A stretch of 64,000 bases of DNA from Opitutia bacterium. GTDB lineage: Bacteria > Verrucomicrobiota > Verrucomicrobiia > Opitutales > Opitutaceae. Within the stretch, counting starts at the first letter, position 1. Every line of letters begins with the position of its first letter. The stretch covers positions 43,806-107,805 of the forward strand of contig CANJIU010000021.1 in assembly GCA_947474365.1 (NCBI GenBank). Direction: 5' to 3'. Positions 25,847-34,812 of this stretch are shown here, in pieces. Under the pieces are notes generated by a model, which was given only the letters and a program-made list of their open reading frames with translations, ran no database searches and was not told the DNA's origin. Position numbers and translations under genes: made by a program.

Positions 25847-26887
25847 ATGGGACTTTTCTCGTTCCTTTCTCGAAACCGGCGAACTGGCGTCCTCTGGAAT
25901 GTCACGGATCATATCGTCCAGGTGGCACGTCTCTCCCGTTTGGACGAACGGCCGCTCGTGGTCGATGCGTTCGCTGAATTACCGTCGGGAAACGAGGAGG
26001 CGTTTGCGACCTGGTTGCGCGGCGTGATGCCCGATCGCGGACCCGGATTTGTGCCCGCCTATTGCGGGTTTCATCCCCCGGACCGCGTGCTGCTGCGCGA
26101 GACGATCAATACACGGCGGATGACCGAGCCGAACTATCTCGCAAACCTCCTGGCCGAGCAGGCCAAGTTGACCGCAGTCAACGACTGGCAGATTTGCGCG
26201 ATCCATCCTTCCGAAGGGGAATTGTTCACCCCTGCGACGCCCTCGCGGCCGGGACTCCTGATGGGGCTGCCGCTGGCGGTCGTCCGGGATTCTCAGAACC
26301 GGATGCGTAAACTTGGGATTCGCCCGCGCCGGCTGGAGGTCGGAAGCATCGCGATGCTGGGTGCGCTCACCCGTTATGTGCGGGAAACGTCCTATCCGCA
26401 CGCCACGGTGGTGTGTGAAATCGGTCTCGGCCAGACGCGCGTGTATTTCCTCGCCAAGGACGGTGTTCACACGCCCGCGACGCTCCCGCACGGCCTGCTG
26501 TCGATTATGGAGGCGGCCATGAAGGAAATGGGGTCTCCGGGCATCGGGGCGGCGCGCGACGCGCTGTTTGCTCCGACCGAGGAGTTGCGCGGCCACAGTC
26601 GCCGGCTCGTGCGCATGCTCACCCGCCATCTCAAGCCGGCGGTTGACTATTTTGAGATGCAGACGGGCCAGCCGATCGGGGCGCTTTTTTGCGCGCATCT
26701 GCCGGCCAAGCTGGGGTGGCTCGAGGAGTCGCTTTGTGCCGCCATCGATTTGGAATTTCTTGTGCCCGACTTCAACGTCTGGCTGCCTTCGGTCGGCGTG
26801 ACCGTGGCGCCCGGAATCGAACCCCCGCCCCGCTCTTGGTTTCAGGCCCTCAGCCTCGTCGGCCAGCTCGCCCCCCCCCGCCAATGA
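25847..26887 (+). CDS. PilM-like type IV pilus/secretion assembly protein
   Basis: A 346-residue cytoplasmic protein with an actin-like ATPase (PilM/GspL-type) pattern. It opens with a short lead ending in GVLWNVTDHIVQVARL, where PilM places its first nucleotide-binding strand, and later has VCEIGLGQTRVYFL in the position of the second phosphate loop. Sequence similarity is faint, and the call rests strongly on the three genes after it, which have the size, order and membrane pattern of pilN, pilO and pilP. The stop overlaps the pilN-like ATG (ATGA). The last codons include a run of nine C bases. Confidence 0.65.
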   Translation: MGLFSFLSRNRRTGVLWNVTDHIVQVARLSRLDERPLVVDAFAELPSGNEEAFATWLRGVMPDRGPGFVPAYCGFHPPDRVLLRETINTRRMTEPNYLANLLAEQAKLTAVNDWQICAIHPSEGELFTPATPSRPGLLMGLPLAVVRDSQNRMRKLGIRPRRLEVGSIAMLGALTRYVRETSYPHATVVCEIGLGQTRVYFLAKDGVHTPATLPHGLLSIMEAAMKEMGSPGIGAARDALFAPTEELRGHSRRLVRMLTRHLKPAVDYFEMQTGQPIGALFCAHLPAKLGWLEESLCAAIDLEFLVPDFNVWLPSVGVTVAPGIEPPPRSWFQALSLVGQLAPPRQ

Positions 26888-27486
26888 CGAGAAGCAGTGA
26901 TCCGCTCAAGTTAAGCCAGCACTGGCATGTTGATTGCCGGATTGAGGCTGAACTTCCCGAAGATACGATCATCGGCCGGCGGTTCATCGTGCACGTGGTG
27001 TTCACGGCGGTGACGCTCGTGGCCCTGCTGCTGGTGGGCTATTACGGTTTTATCGTTTACAATTTTGGGCACGAAATCCGCGATTGGGAAAAGCGCATCA
27101 GCGACAACCGGGCCGAGGTCGACGACATCTTGCGGATGCAGCGGGAATATGCGGCCGAATCCGTGAAAATCGATCAGGCTTTCGCCTTGGCGCAGCCGAG
27201 CCTGTATGTGTCTGGATTTATCGCCAATATCGGTCGCACCCGGCCCGACCGTATGGCGATTGACATGATCGATTGGTCCGAGGGTGGTGTCATTCTGCGG
27301 GGATCACTGCGGGAGCGGTCGGATCGAGCGACCGAAATGCTCGGCGTATATGTTGAAACGCTCCGGCGCGACCCCGACATCGGCCCGCGTTTCAAGGAAA
27401 TCATCCTGACCGACCTGGATCGGGGCACGACCGGTAACCTTCTGCGTTTCGAGATAAAATTCTCGATGAAAGCGAAGTCATCGTGA
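26884..27486 (+). CDS. PilN-like inner-membrane assembly protein
   Basis: A 200-residue bitopic protein: a short cytoplasmic N-terminus (about 33 residues), one membrane helix (FIVHVVFTAVTLVALLLVGYYGFIVY, about 34-59), then a coiled-coil stretch and a ferredoxin-like periplasmic domain ending in DLDRGTTGNLLRFEIKFSM. This is the plan of PilN/GspL-C partners in the alignment complex. It overlaps both neighbours by four bases, indicating translational coupling. Confidence 0.65.
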   Translation: MTRSSDPLKLSQHWHVDCRIEAELPEDTIIGRRFIVHVVFTAVTLVALLLVGYYGFIVYNFGHEIRDWEKRISDNRAEVDDILRMQREYAAESVKIDQAFALAQPSLYVSGFIANIGRTRPDRMAIDMIDWSEGGVILRGSLRERSDRATEMLGVYVETLRRDPDIGPRFKEIILTDLDRGTTGNLLRFEIKFSMKAKSS

Positions 27487-28037
27487 GCCTCGCCCAATCA
27501 GCTTTTGTTTCTCTGGTGCGGCGTTGGCCGTACTGCGTCGTTTGTATCCTGCTTACGATTTCATCGGTCGCCGGCTCATGGTACCTGCGGGAAAAGGCGG
27601 CGGACCTGCGAGTCGTGCACGGTCAGCGGACAACGGAGGGTGAGGCGATGCTTGCGCTCCTGGTTGGCGGCTCGACCCAGAAGCAGGAGCTTGAGGCGGT
27701 GCGGGCGGCCATCCGTCGAATCGAGGACAATCTGGTGGTCGAGGCCAATCTCGCCGAAAATCTGCTCTATTTCTACAAGTTGGAGGAACAGACGAAGGCC
27801 AAGCTGCCGGAACTCCACCAGCTCAGTTCTCCAAACCTCGATAAATCTCCGATCTATCGGCGGGTGCCCTATACCCTCCGTATTACCGGTGGCTTCGAAC
27901 AGGTTTCCGCCTTCCTGGTCGCCCTCGAAACGGGTTCGCGCCTGGTCAAAATCAACACATTCAGCTTCGCCCGGACTGACGTGTCGGGTTCGAACATCGC
28001 GCTGGATCTCAACCTTGAGGTGCTCGGTAAACGATGA
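27483..28037 (+). CDS. PilO-like inner-membrane assembly protein
   Basis: A 184-residue bitopic protein with an N-terminal helix (YCVVCILLTISSVAGSWYL, about 17-35), a coiled coil (about 40-95) and a C-terminal ferredoxin-like domain. The segment RVPYTLRITGGFEQVSAFLVALE (about 130-152) corresponds to the Y-x-L-x-G-x-Y-xx-l-xFL pattern typical of PilO/GspM. It starts with GTG overlapping the previous stop, and its end overlaps the next ATG. Confidence 0.68.
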   Translation: MSLAQSAFVSLVRRWPYCVVCILLTISSVAGSWYLREKAADLRVVHGQRTTEGEAMLALLVGGSTQKQELEAVRAAIRRIEDNLVVEANLAENLLYFYKLEEQTKAKLPELHQLSSPNLDKSPIYRRVPYTLRITGGFEQVSAFLVALETGSRLVKINTFSFARTDVSGSNIALDLNLEVLGKR

Positions 28038-28648
28038 GTGCGCCCCGACTGCTTTTCCCCCTAATCGTAGCCGCGGTGCTGCCGGCGGGCCGGCTCGCCG
28101 CCGCCGCTGACGCGGCGACGTCTGGTGCTGCCGCCGTGCCGGCGTTGACGGCGGCCACCCCGCCGCCCCCGGCCAAGTCCGAAAAGGCGGCCAAGGGCGC
28201 CAGGCAGTCGACCCCCAATCCGCTGGCGCCGCGGTTCGCCCAGGTCCGTGAGCGGATCGACGCCCTCTTTCACTATCGGAACGATCCTCCGCCACCGTCG
28301 GATCCGCGCTTCAATCCGTTCCGCCTCGCCGGCACCGCTCCACCCGCGCCGGTAGCCGCAACCCCGCCGGCCCGGCCTGTCGGAGCCCCCGAACCAAAGC
28401 CAGCCGCCAATCTCGGCGCCAGCAACTCGCTTGGCATCCTCCAGCAGGCGGTCGCGACCCTCAAGGTCAGCGGCGTATTCGAAATTGGAGGCCGCTCACA
28501 CCTCGTGATCAACTCCCGCACCTACAAGGAGGGTGATGTGCTTCAGACCCAGGTGCTCGGCGAGGCGGTGTACCTGCGGGTCCGCGAAATTGGCAAACGG
28601 AGTGTCTCGCTCGTGCTGAACGACGCGGAGATGACGCTGAAGTTCTGA
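28034..28648 (+). CDS. PilP-like exported protein
   Basis: A 204-residue exported protein with a signal peptide (about 1-25), a long Pro/Ala-rich linker (26-135) and a small C-terminal beta domain (LKVSGVFEIGGRSHLVINSRTYKEGD, ending in SVSLVLNDAEMTLKF). The linker-plus-beta-domain plan suits PilP/GspC proteins, which join the inner-membrane complex to the secretin. No secretin gene is in the window. Last gene of the cluster; a hairpin follows. Confidence 0.6.
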   Translation: MSAPRLLFPLIVAAVLPAGRLAAAADAATSGAAAVPALTAATPPPPAKSEKAAKGARQSTPNPLAPRFAQVRERIDALFHYRNDPPPPSDPRFNPFRLAGTAPPAPVAATPPARPVGAPEPKPAANLGASNSLGILQQAVATLKVSGVFEIGGRSHLVINSRTYKEGDVLQTQVLGEAVYLRVREIGKRSVSLVLNDAEMTLKF

Positions 28649-28655
28649 TTCCCCC

Positions 28656-28688
28656 CCGGAGGCGGTTCGGAATGCCGGCAACCTCCGG
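28656..28688. terminator. Possible bidirectional terminator between pilP-like and asparaginase genes
   Basis: Perfect CCGGAGG/CCTCCGG arms (7 bp) enclose 19 bases between two convergent genes. There is no T run on either side, so it would not be a classic intrinsic terminator. Confidence 0.4.
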
Positions 28689-28705
28689 TACGGCGCTCCC
28701 GCGAT

Positions 28706-29701
28706 TCAGTACCGGTAGAATAATTGCTGCAGCTCCGCCGCCTCGTGCGTGCGAGTGAGTCCGAGCATCAGAAGGACGCGCGCCTTTTGGGGGTTGAGTT
28801 CGTCGGCGGCGATAAAGCCCAGCTCGTCGTCATTGATCTCGATGTTGCGTTCCACGACCCCGCCACCGGTGCGCGAACTGCGCACCACCGCGACCCCAGC
28901 GCGCACCGCCGCGGTGGCCGCCGCGACCGCCACCATGCTGAGGTTGCCGTCACCCACGCCCGCGATCACCAGTCCGCGGGCGCCGGCCCGCACCGCCGCA
29001 TCAATCAGTTCCCGTCCCATGCCAGCGTGCGCGTAAACGATGTCCACCCGTGGCAGGGTTGGTAGTCCGGTCACGGAAAACTCGCTCGCCCCCGTGTGCC
29101 GCCGCACGGGTGGGCCGTAGAGGTGCAGCCGCCCTGCGTTCACGAGTCCGGCCAGTCCCCGATGGCCGCTGTCAAACGTGCCGATCTGGGTCGTGTTGGT
29201 CTTCGCGATCTCGCGGGCAAAATGGATCTCGTCGTTGGCGACCACGAGTACACCACGCCCGCCGGCGGCGGGATGGGCGGCGACCGCGACCGCATTGTAG
29301 AGATTCATCGGGCCATCTGCACTGATCGCGGTGGCGGGACGCATGGCGCCGACGAGAATCACGGGTTTGGCGGTGCGGACGACCAGGTTCAGGAAAAACG
29401 CCGTCTCCTCCATCGTGTCAGTGCCGTGGGTGATCACGACTCCGTCGATGTCGGGCGCGTCGAGCGCCGCCTGCGTGCGTATGGCGAGAGCGACCCAGGT
29501 GGTGTCATCCATGTCCTGACTGCCGATGGCGGCGACCTGTTCGACCTCGATGGCGGCGAGGGCGGCGAGTTGCGGGACCGCCGCGATCAACGCCTCGATC
29601 GAGAGCGTGGCCGCCCGGTAGCCGCGCGAATCACCGCCGGTTTGGGCGCCGGCGATGGTTCCGCCGGTGGCGAGAAGTCGGAGGCGTCGCAGGGGTTGCA
29701 T
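28706..29701 (-). CDS. L-asparaginase
   Basis: A 331-residue enzyme hydrolysing asparagine to aspartate and ammonia. The two active-site threonines sit in LLATGGTIAG (about 10-19) and HGTDTMEE (about 94-101), and the lysine position is in the AKPVILVGAMRP segment. The absence of an obvious signal peptide suggests a cytoplasmic enzyme, although the motif spacing resembles bacterial type II enzymes. The start is ATG 29701, directly before the first strand; the frame upstream reads into the divergent gene's leader. It is convergent with the pilP-like gene. Confidence 0.93.
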   Translation of the reverse strand: MQPLRRLRLLATGGTIAGAQTGGDSRGYRAATLSIEALIAAVPQLAALAAIEVEQVAAIGSQDMDDTTWVALAIRTQAALDAPDIDGVVITHGTDTMEETAFFLNLVVRTAKPVILVGAMRPATAISADGPMNLYNAVAVAAHPAAGGRGVLVVANDEIHFAREIAKTNTTQIGTFDSGHRGLAGLVNAGRLHLYGPPVRRHTGASEFSVTGLPTLPRVDIVYAHAGMGRELIDAAVRAGARGLVIAGVGDGNLSMVAVAAATAAVRAGVAVVRSSRTGGGVVERNIEINDDELGFIAADELNPQKARVLLMLGLTRTHEAAELQQLFYRY

Positions 29702-29857
29702 GAGTCGGAAGATGCGCCCTGCCGGCCAGACTGTCGCGCCGAAAACGACCCAGCCAGTTCTCCGGTCAATCCTTCCGCGCGATTGTAGCTTGAAACCGGG
29801 GCCCCGAGTGCCGCATCTCTGGTGGCTGCGCCGCGCCCTGCGGCCGGTAAACACCGA

Positions 29858-31387
29858 ATGATGGACCGAAAACCCAACCCTCCGCGCGACTCCCGCGATT
29901 TCCGGGGCGGCCGCGATGAGCGCGACCGCCGTGACCAACGCTCTGGCGGCGGACGGCCGTCGCCGGGATCACGTCCGGCCCCGGCTCCGGCTCCTGTGCC
30001 GGCGGCGGTCGCGAAATCCGGCGTCCCCCACGGTGCGACCGAGAGCGGGTGGCTGCCCGACTGTGTGTACACCGGGGGAAATTTTGAAACCGGCCTCGCT
30101 TTTTTTGCCGACACCCTCGGCCGCCTCACGCGGTTTTCACGCGAGCCCGCCGACCTCGCCATGGCCCGGCGGCTTGACGGCCAGGCTGCCCTGCCGGGGT
30201 TGGTCAACACGCACTCGCATGCGTTTCAGCGCGCGTTGCGCGGTCGCACCGAGCCGCGCGGCCGCGAGGCGCTGGAACGATTGCTCGTGCGGATGACCGG
30301 AGAGGATGTTTTCGACACCGCGCGGATCACCTTTCTGGAAATGCTCCTGTCCGGAGTCACCTGCGTGGGTGAATTTCACTACCTGCACCATCAGCCCGAC
30401 GGCTCGCCGTGGCCCGATGCGAATCACCTCAGCCGGGAAATCATCCGCGCGGCCCACGACGTCGGAATCCGGATTGCGCTGCTCAAGGTGGCTTACGCGC
30501 GCGGTGATTTTCGCGGTGACGCGGGATCGGCGCCGGCGCGGTTCCGGCTCGCGAGCGCCGAGCAGTTTGTGCGTGAGACCGAGGTGCTGCGCGTTGCGGT
30601 CGAAAAGGATTTTCCGGCGGACGAGGCGTGGCTGGGCATCGGGGCGCACTCACTCGCGACCATGCCGCTCGACGCCTTCAAGTCGATTGCCGCTTATGCG
30701 CGCACGCAGCGGATGCGGCTCCACGCGCATGTTTCGACCACCGCAGAAGAAAACGCGGCGTGTCTCGCCGAATACGGCCGCACGCCGGTGGCCCTGCTGG
30801 CCGAGCACGGCCTCGTCGACAAACGCTTTACGGCGATCGATGCGATCCACCTCGGAGAGGACGAGGTGAAATTGCTCGGCTCGGCCCGGGCGGCCGTCTG
30901 CGTGTGTCCGATCGCGGAGCACAGTCTCGGGTTGGGGGTGGCGCCGGTCGAAAAGCTGGCGGCCGCCGGAGCGGGTATCTCGTTCGGCAGCGACCGCAAC
31001 CTGCAGATCGATCTGCTGAAGGATGCGCGAATGCTGGAGTATTCCCTGCGGACCCGCGGCCAGCCTCGCAGTACGTTTGCGGCGGATGCGGCGACCGCGC
31101 TCTTTCAGGCGGCGACATTTACCGGCGCCCGCAGCCTCGGCGCGACGGGTGGGGCGCTCGAGGTTGGGCGGCCCGCGGATTTTTTCACCGTCAACCTGTC
31201 CGACCCCTCGATCGCGGGGTCCGAGCCCGACGCCTTGCTGGCAAACATCGTGTTTGCCGCGGAGCGCCGGGCCATCCGCGACGTGTGGGTGGGGGCCCGG
31301 CAGCGGATCGCCAACGGCCGGCACGCCTTGCAGGGTCCGATGGTGGGGCGATTCATCGACGCGCAGCGGCGGATCTGGGGTCCGTGA
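29858..31387 (+). CDS. hutF: HutF-like formimidoylglutamate deiminase with Arg/Gly-rich N-terminal extension
   Basis: A 509-residue amidohydrolase. The first metal motif THSHAFQRAL and the GEFHYLHH segment are characteristic of N-formimino-L-glutamate deiminase (HutF), which belongs to histidine breakdown. Further metal and active-site residues appear in GIGAHSL, LHAHVS, AIHLGEDE and FGSDRNLQID. No other hut gene is nearby, so the substrate remains open; related deaminases share these motifs. The first about 55 residues are unusual: low-complexity Arg/Asp/Gly/Pro-rich sequence (RGGRDERDRRDQRSGGGR, then APAPAPVP) not part of the enzyme fold. It is divergent from the asparaginase gene. Confidence 0.72.
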   Translation: MMDRKPNPPRDSRDFRGGRDERDRRDQRSGGGRPSPGSRPAPAPAPVPAAVAKSGVPHGATESGWLPDCVYTGGNFETGLAFFADTLGRLTRFSREPADLAMARRLDGQAALPGLVNTHSHAFQRALRGRTEPRGREALERLLVRMTGEDVFDTARITFLEMLLSGVTCVGEFHYLHHQPDGSPWPDANHLSREIIRAAHDVGIRIALLKVAYARGDFRGDAGSAPARFRLASAEQFVRETEVLRVAVEKDFPADEAWLGIGAHSLATMPLDAFKSIAAYARTQRMRLHAHVSTTAEENAACLAEYGRTPVALLAEHGLVDKRFTAIDAIHLGEDEVKLLGSARAAVCVCPIAEHSLGLGVAPVEKLAAAGAGISFGSDRNLQIDLLKDARMLEYSLRTRGQPRSTFAADAATALFQAATFTGARSLGATGGALEVGRPADFFTVNLSDPSIAGSEPDALLANIVFAAERRAIRDVWVGARQRIANGRHALQGPMVGRFIDAQRRIWGP

Positions 31388-31465
31388 CGGCCTGGCCCGG
31401 GGCGCCGGGTGTTTTCCCGCCTCAGCCATTGACCCGGCGGACCGCGTTCGCTTTTGCTCGGCGCG

Positions 31466-32344
31466 ATGTCCCTCACACTCGTCGTTCTCGCCGCCGGCAT
31501 GGGTTCCCGTTACGGCGGTTTGAAGCAAATGGATCCCGTCGGTCCTTCTGGCGAGACGGTGCTCGACTATGCCGTGTTTGACGCGTTGCGCGCCGGGTTC
31601 ACGCGGGTGGTGTTTGTGATTCGGCGCGACTTCGAGGTGCTCTTCCGGGAAAAAATTGGCGCCCGCTACGCGGGCCGCGCCGTGGTGGACTATGTGTTTC
31701 AATCAATCGATGCGCTGCCGGCCGGTCAGGTCCCGCCCGCCGGCCGGGAAAAACCCTGGGGCACGGGGCACGCCGTCTGGTGCGCGCGCGGGGCCATCGA
31801 TGGCAATTTCGCGGTGATCAATGCCGACGATTTTTACGGTGCCGATTCGTTCGCGCAACTCGGCCGGTTTCTCCGGGTCGAGTCTTCGCGCGCCGAGTTT
31901 GCGATGGTGGGCTTCCGGCTCGCCAACACGCTCTCCGAGCATGGCGCGGTCTCGCGGGGCGTGGCCGCGGTGGACGGGACGGGAGCGCTGCGCACGGTGG
32001 ACGAGCACCATGGCATCACCGCCACGGATGTCGGTGCGGGCCGGAAATATTCCGGTGGCGAATTTGTCTCGATGAATTGTTGGGGTTTCACGCCGGCGCT
32101 TTTCCCGGGACTTGATGCACAATTTCGTGAGTTTCTGTCGGCCCGCGGTCAGGAGCCCAAGGCGGAGTTTTATCTGCCGGCCGCCGTCTCGGTGATGATT
32201 GACCGCGGTGAGGCCGGGGCGCGCGTGCTGCCGACCGACAGCAGCTGGTTTGGCATCACCTATCGGGAGGACAAGCCGCGGGTGGAGACTGCGATTGCCG
32301 CGTTGGTGGAGGCGGGGCGCTACCCGGGGAAGCTTTGGGCGTGA
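31466..32344 (+). CDS. Sugar-phosphate nucleotidyltransferase
   Basis: A 292-residue Rossmann-type nucleotidyltransferase. The nucleotide loop is VVLAAGMGSRYGGLKQ at the start, and the metal-binding Asp pair lies in NADDFYGADSF (about 117-127). It should make a UDP- or similar sugar from a sugar 1-phosphate. Its stop overlaps the start of a NahK-like sugar kinase gene, so it most likely activates the product of that kinase, giving a two-enzyme salvage route for free hexosamine or related sugar. Cytoplasmic. A TTG four codons upstream is less likely than the ATG at 31466. Confidence 0.82.
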   Translation: MSLTLVVLAAGMGSRYGGLKQMDPVGPSGETVLDYAVFDALRAGFTRVVFVIRRDFEVLFREKIGARYAGRAVVDYVFQSIDALPAGQVPPAGREKPWGTGHAVWCARGAIDGNFAVINADDFYGADSFAQLGRFLRVESSRAEFAMVGFRLANTLSEHGAVSRGVAAVDGTGALRTVDEHHGITATDVGAGRKYSGGEFVSMNCWGFTPALFPGLDAQFREFLSARGQEPKAEFYLPAAVSVMIDRGEAGARVLPTDSSWFGITYREDKPRVETAIAALVEAGRYPGKLWA

Positions 32345-33465
32345 GCATCTCGGCCGAGTCCGGGCAAGATTGGCAACGGGTGCTGGCGCCGGTGGCGGCG
32401 GAGTTTTCGCTGGACGGGCGGGTGGTTGACGCGGCGCCGTACGGCCATGGGCACATCAACGAGACGTATGTCTTAAATTGTGACGGTGCGGGCGGACGTC
32501 ACCGGCGGTACGTGCTGCAGAAAATCAACCATCGGGTTTTCCGCCAGGTTCCGGCCTTGATGGAAAACGTCCAGCGCGTGTGCACGCATCTCGGGCGCAA
32601 GTCCCCGCGGTCGCTGGCCCTCGTGCCGACCGACGATGGCGGATCGGTGTGGCGGAACGGCGCGACGGGCGACTGGTGGCGCTGCTATGATTTCATCGAG
32701 GGCGCCCACACGGTCGACCAGGTCGCGAACGAGGCGCAGGCGCGGGAGGCGGCCCGGGCCTTTGGCGAGTTTCAGTCGCAGCTCGCGGATCTGCCCGGGG
32801 GCCGCTTGCACGAGACGATTCCCCGGTTTCATCATACCCGCAGCCGGTTTGAGGCGCTGCGGGCGGCCGTGGTCGCCGACGAGTGTTCCCGGGCCGGAGA
32901 GGTCCGTGACGAGATCGCATTTGCCTTCGCCCGCGAGGCGGACACCGACGTGCTCCTCGGCCTGCTGGCGCGCGGTGAGGTGGATGAACGGGTCACGCAC
33001 AACGACACGAAGATCAACAACGTGATGCTCGACGACGCGACCGGCCGGGGAATCGCGGTGATCGACCTCGACACGGTGATGCCGGGACTGGCGCTCTACG
33101 ATTTCGGCGAGCTGGTTCGGACGGCGGCGAGTTCGACGGTGGAGGACGATCCCGATTCGTCGCGCATGCGGGTGCAGCTGCCGCTGTTTCGCGCGTTGGT
33201 GGCCGGCTACCTCGAAACAGCGGGCGACGTGCTCAATGCCGCGGAGCGCGCCCATCTGGGGTTTGCCGGAAAGATGATGGCGTTGGAGAACGGGATGAGG
33301 TTCCTCGCCGACTACCTGCAGGGCGACGTCTATTACCGCATCCGGCATCCGCGGCATAATCTGGACCGTTGCCGCACCCAATTCGCATTGGTGCGCAGCA
33401 TCGAGCAGGAGACTCGGGCGATGGAACGGATTGTTCAGGAGGTGGAAAATCGGATTGGAGCCTGA
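32341..33465 (+). CDS. NahK-like anomeric sugar kinase (APH fold)
   Basis: A 374-residue phosphotransferase of the aminoglycoside-phosphotransferase fold. It has an N-lobe glycine-rich strand (YGHGHINETYVL), the catalytic loop THNDTKINNVMLD (His-Asn-Asp, about 219-231) and the metal motif AVIDLDTVMPG. This pattern fits N-acetylhexosamine 1-kinase (NahK/LnpB) and related anomeric kinases. It begins with a GTG overlapping the previous stop, so it is coupled to the nucleotidyltransferase. The exact sugar is not determined. Confidence 0.8.
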   Translation: MSISAESGQDWQRVLAPVAAEFSLDGRVVDAAPYGHGHINETYVLNCDGAGGRHRRYVLQKINHRVFRQVPALMENVQRVCTHLGRKSPRSLALVPTDDGGSVWRNGATGDWWRCYDFIEGAHTVDQVANEAQAREAARAFGEFQSQLADLPGGRLHETIPRFHHTRSRFEALRAAVVADECSRAGEVRDEIAFAFAREADTDVLLGLLARGEVDERVTHNDTKINNVMLDDATGRGIAVIDLDTVMPGLALYDFGELVRTAASSTVEDDPDSSRMRVQLPLFRALVAGYLETAGDVLNAAERAHLGFAGKMMALENGMRFLADYLQGDVYYRIRHPRHNLDRCRTQFALVRSIEQETRAMERIVQEVENRIGA

Positions 33466-33703
33466 GGCGGCGCGCCAGCCCGGGGCGTCCGTGAACCCAC
33501 CTGGGTCGAATTTCTCTGCAAAATCAGGATAAGTAATAACCGCCGCTCGGGGTGGAAACTACGCAGGGGGCCGGTGTCGTCATGTAAGCTTTACCCGGGA
33601 TGGCCGACTCCTGGTGCCGCTTGGGTGTAGGAGGCCAGACCTTAGCCCTTGTCCGTCGAGCATCGTCGAATACGTTAACAATCAATTTTTCCTCTTGTCT
33701 GTC
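33466..33703. other. Untranslated leader before the minor-pilin operon
   Basis: This 238-bp gap separates the sugar kinase from the first pilin. It contains several short GC-rich inverted pairs but I could not fit it to a known riboswitch. The first pilin's frame is open back to 33614, so part of the gap could be coding if a non-canonical start is used. Confidence 0.35.
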
Positions 33704-34192
33704 GTGCGCACCGTTCCACCCACCCTCCGCCGGATTGAAGGATTCACTATCGTCGAAGTGATGATGGCGGCGCTTATTCTGGCGGTCGGGTTTATTGGTT
33801 TGATCGAGGCTGTGACGCTGTCGGCGACTTCCATGGACCACGCCCGGCGACAAACGCTCGCGACGCAGATCCTCAATCATGAGATTGAGGAACTGCGTCT
33901 CGCCAGTTGGACCACCATCAATGGGCTGCCGACGGCCAGCACGAGTATCACGATCGACAGCCAGTTCGACCAGGCCAGGCTGTCTCTGGGCGATGACGGG
34001 AGCGGAAGCTCCATCGTCCGCTTTTCGCTTGCCCGGACGATGACGAGTCCCAACCCGGTCACCAACATCCGCCAGGCGAATTTTACCGTTACCTGGGTGG
34101 TGACGACCAGCCGCCTTACGTTCACTTATTCCCGCAGCGCTTCGGCCTGGTACGGCAAGAACGGCCTGAACCTTTCGTATCAGCAATCGTGA
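33704..34192 (+). CDS. PilV-like minor pilin
   Basis: About 162 residues with a class III/IV prepilin leader: basic start (MRTVPPTLRRIEG), then the cleavage site G/FTIVEV with the conserved Glu5, and a hydrophobic helix (MMAALILAVGFIGLIEAV). The start codon is uncertain: a GTG at 33704 gives a 13-residue leader, a TTG at 33695 a 16-residue one. Minor pilins of this type form the tip complex of type IV pili or type II secretion pseudopili. Its stop overlaps the next gene's GTG. Confidence 0.8.
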   Translation: MRTVPPTLRRIEGFTIVEVMMAALILAVGFIGLIEAVTLSATSMDHARRQTLATQILNHEIEELRLASWTTINGLPTASTSITIDSQFDQARLSLGDDGSGSSIVRFSLARTMTSPNPVTNIRQANFTVTWVVTTSRLTFTYSRSASAWYGKNGLNLSYQQS

Positions 34193-34812
34193 GCAAGGAT
34201 CGACGCAGCCGGAAGGTCGGCTTCACACTGCCCGAGTTGCTCATCGCAGTCACCCTGTCGATGATCGTCATGGCGGCGGTGCTCTCGAGCTACGTCTTTG
34301 TCGCGCGCAGCTACACCAAGACGATTGGGTTCGGTCTCCCGAATCAACCGACGCTTGAGGCCCAAGGGAGGCGGACGTTGGCGGCATTCGCTCAGGATGT
34401 GCAGATGACTTCGGCGATCAGCAGCATCTCCGCTTCGGCCGTCACGCTCGCGATTCCCCGCAGCACGGGAGGCACAAAAAACGTCACCTACTACTACAAC
34501 AGCACGTCCGCGGCGGTCACGGTTTCCGGCTCCGGTTACAGTGCGGTGGTCCCCGCCACCGCGCTCGCACGAATCGATCAAGCCTCGAATACCTCCCTGA
34601 CCCTGCACTCCAGCTTGCTCACCTGCGTGTTCTCCTATTACGACGCCAGCGGAAATCCTTATACGACCTTCACCAATTACCTGCCTGGGATTAAGCAGAT
34701 TTCGATGACGTTTACGTCGCAGGCAGGCACTAGCGCGAACAACACCCTGACCAAGGTGTACAAGGTCGCATCGCCCCGGTATCTTTTCCACAACAAGTCC
34801 CTGCTCCCTTGA
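34189..34812 (+). CDS. PilW-like minor pilin
   Basis: A 207-residue prepilin with leader MSKDRRSRKVG, cleavage site G/FTLPELLIAV (Glu5 present) and a long hydrophobic helix to about residue 36. The globular part is rich in Ser/Thr/Tyr, as in PilW/GspJ-type minor pilins. GTG start overlapping the PilV-like stop; its own stop overlaps the TTG of the next gene, so the three are translated as a unit. Confidence 0.8.
   Translation: MSKDRRSRKVGFTLPELLIAVTLSMIVMAAVLSSYVFVARSYTKTIGFGLPNQPTLEAQGRRTLAAFAQDVQMTSAISSISASAVTLAIPRSTGGTKNVTYYYNSTSAAVTVSGSGYSAVVPATALARIDQASNTSLTLHSSLLTCVFSYYDASGNPYTTFTNYLPGIKQISMTFTSQAGTSANNTLTKVYKVASPRYLFHNKSLLP

Noticed and set aside
33540..33660. Possible c-di-GMP (GEMM) riboswitch before the pilin operon
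   Set aside because: A few short pieces (ACGCAGGGGGCC, ATGGCCGAC) are suggestive, but the conserved core and tetraloop receptor of GEMM-I do not line up, nor does the class II pattern.
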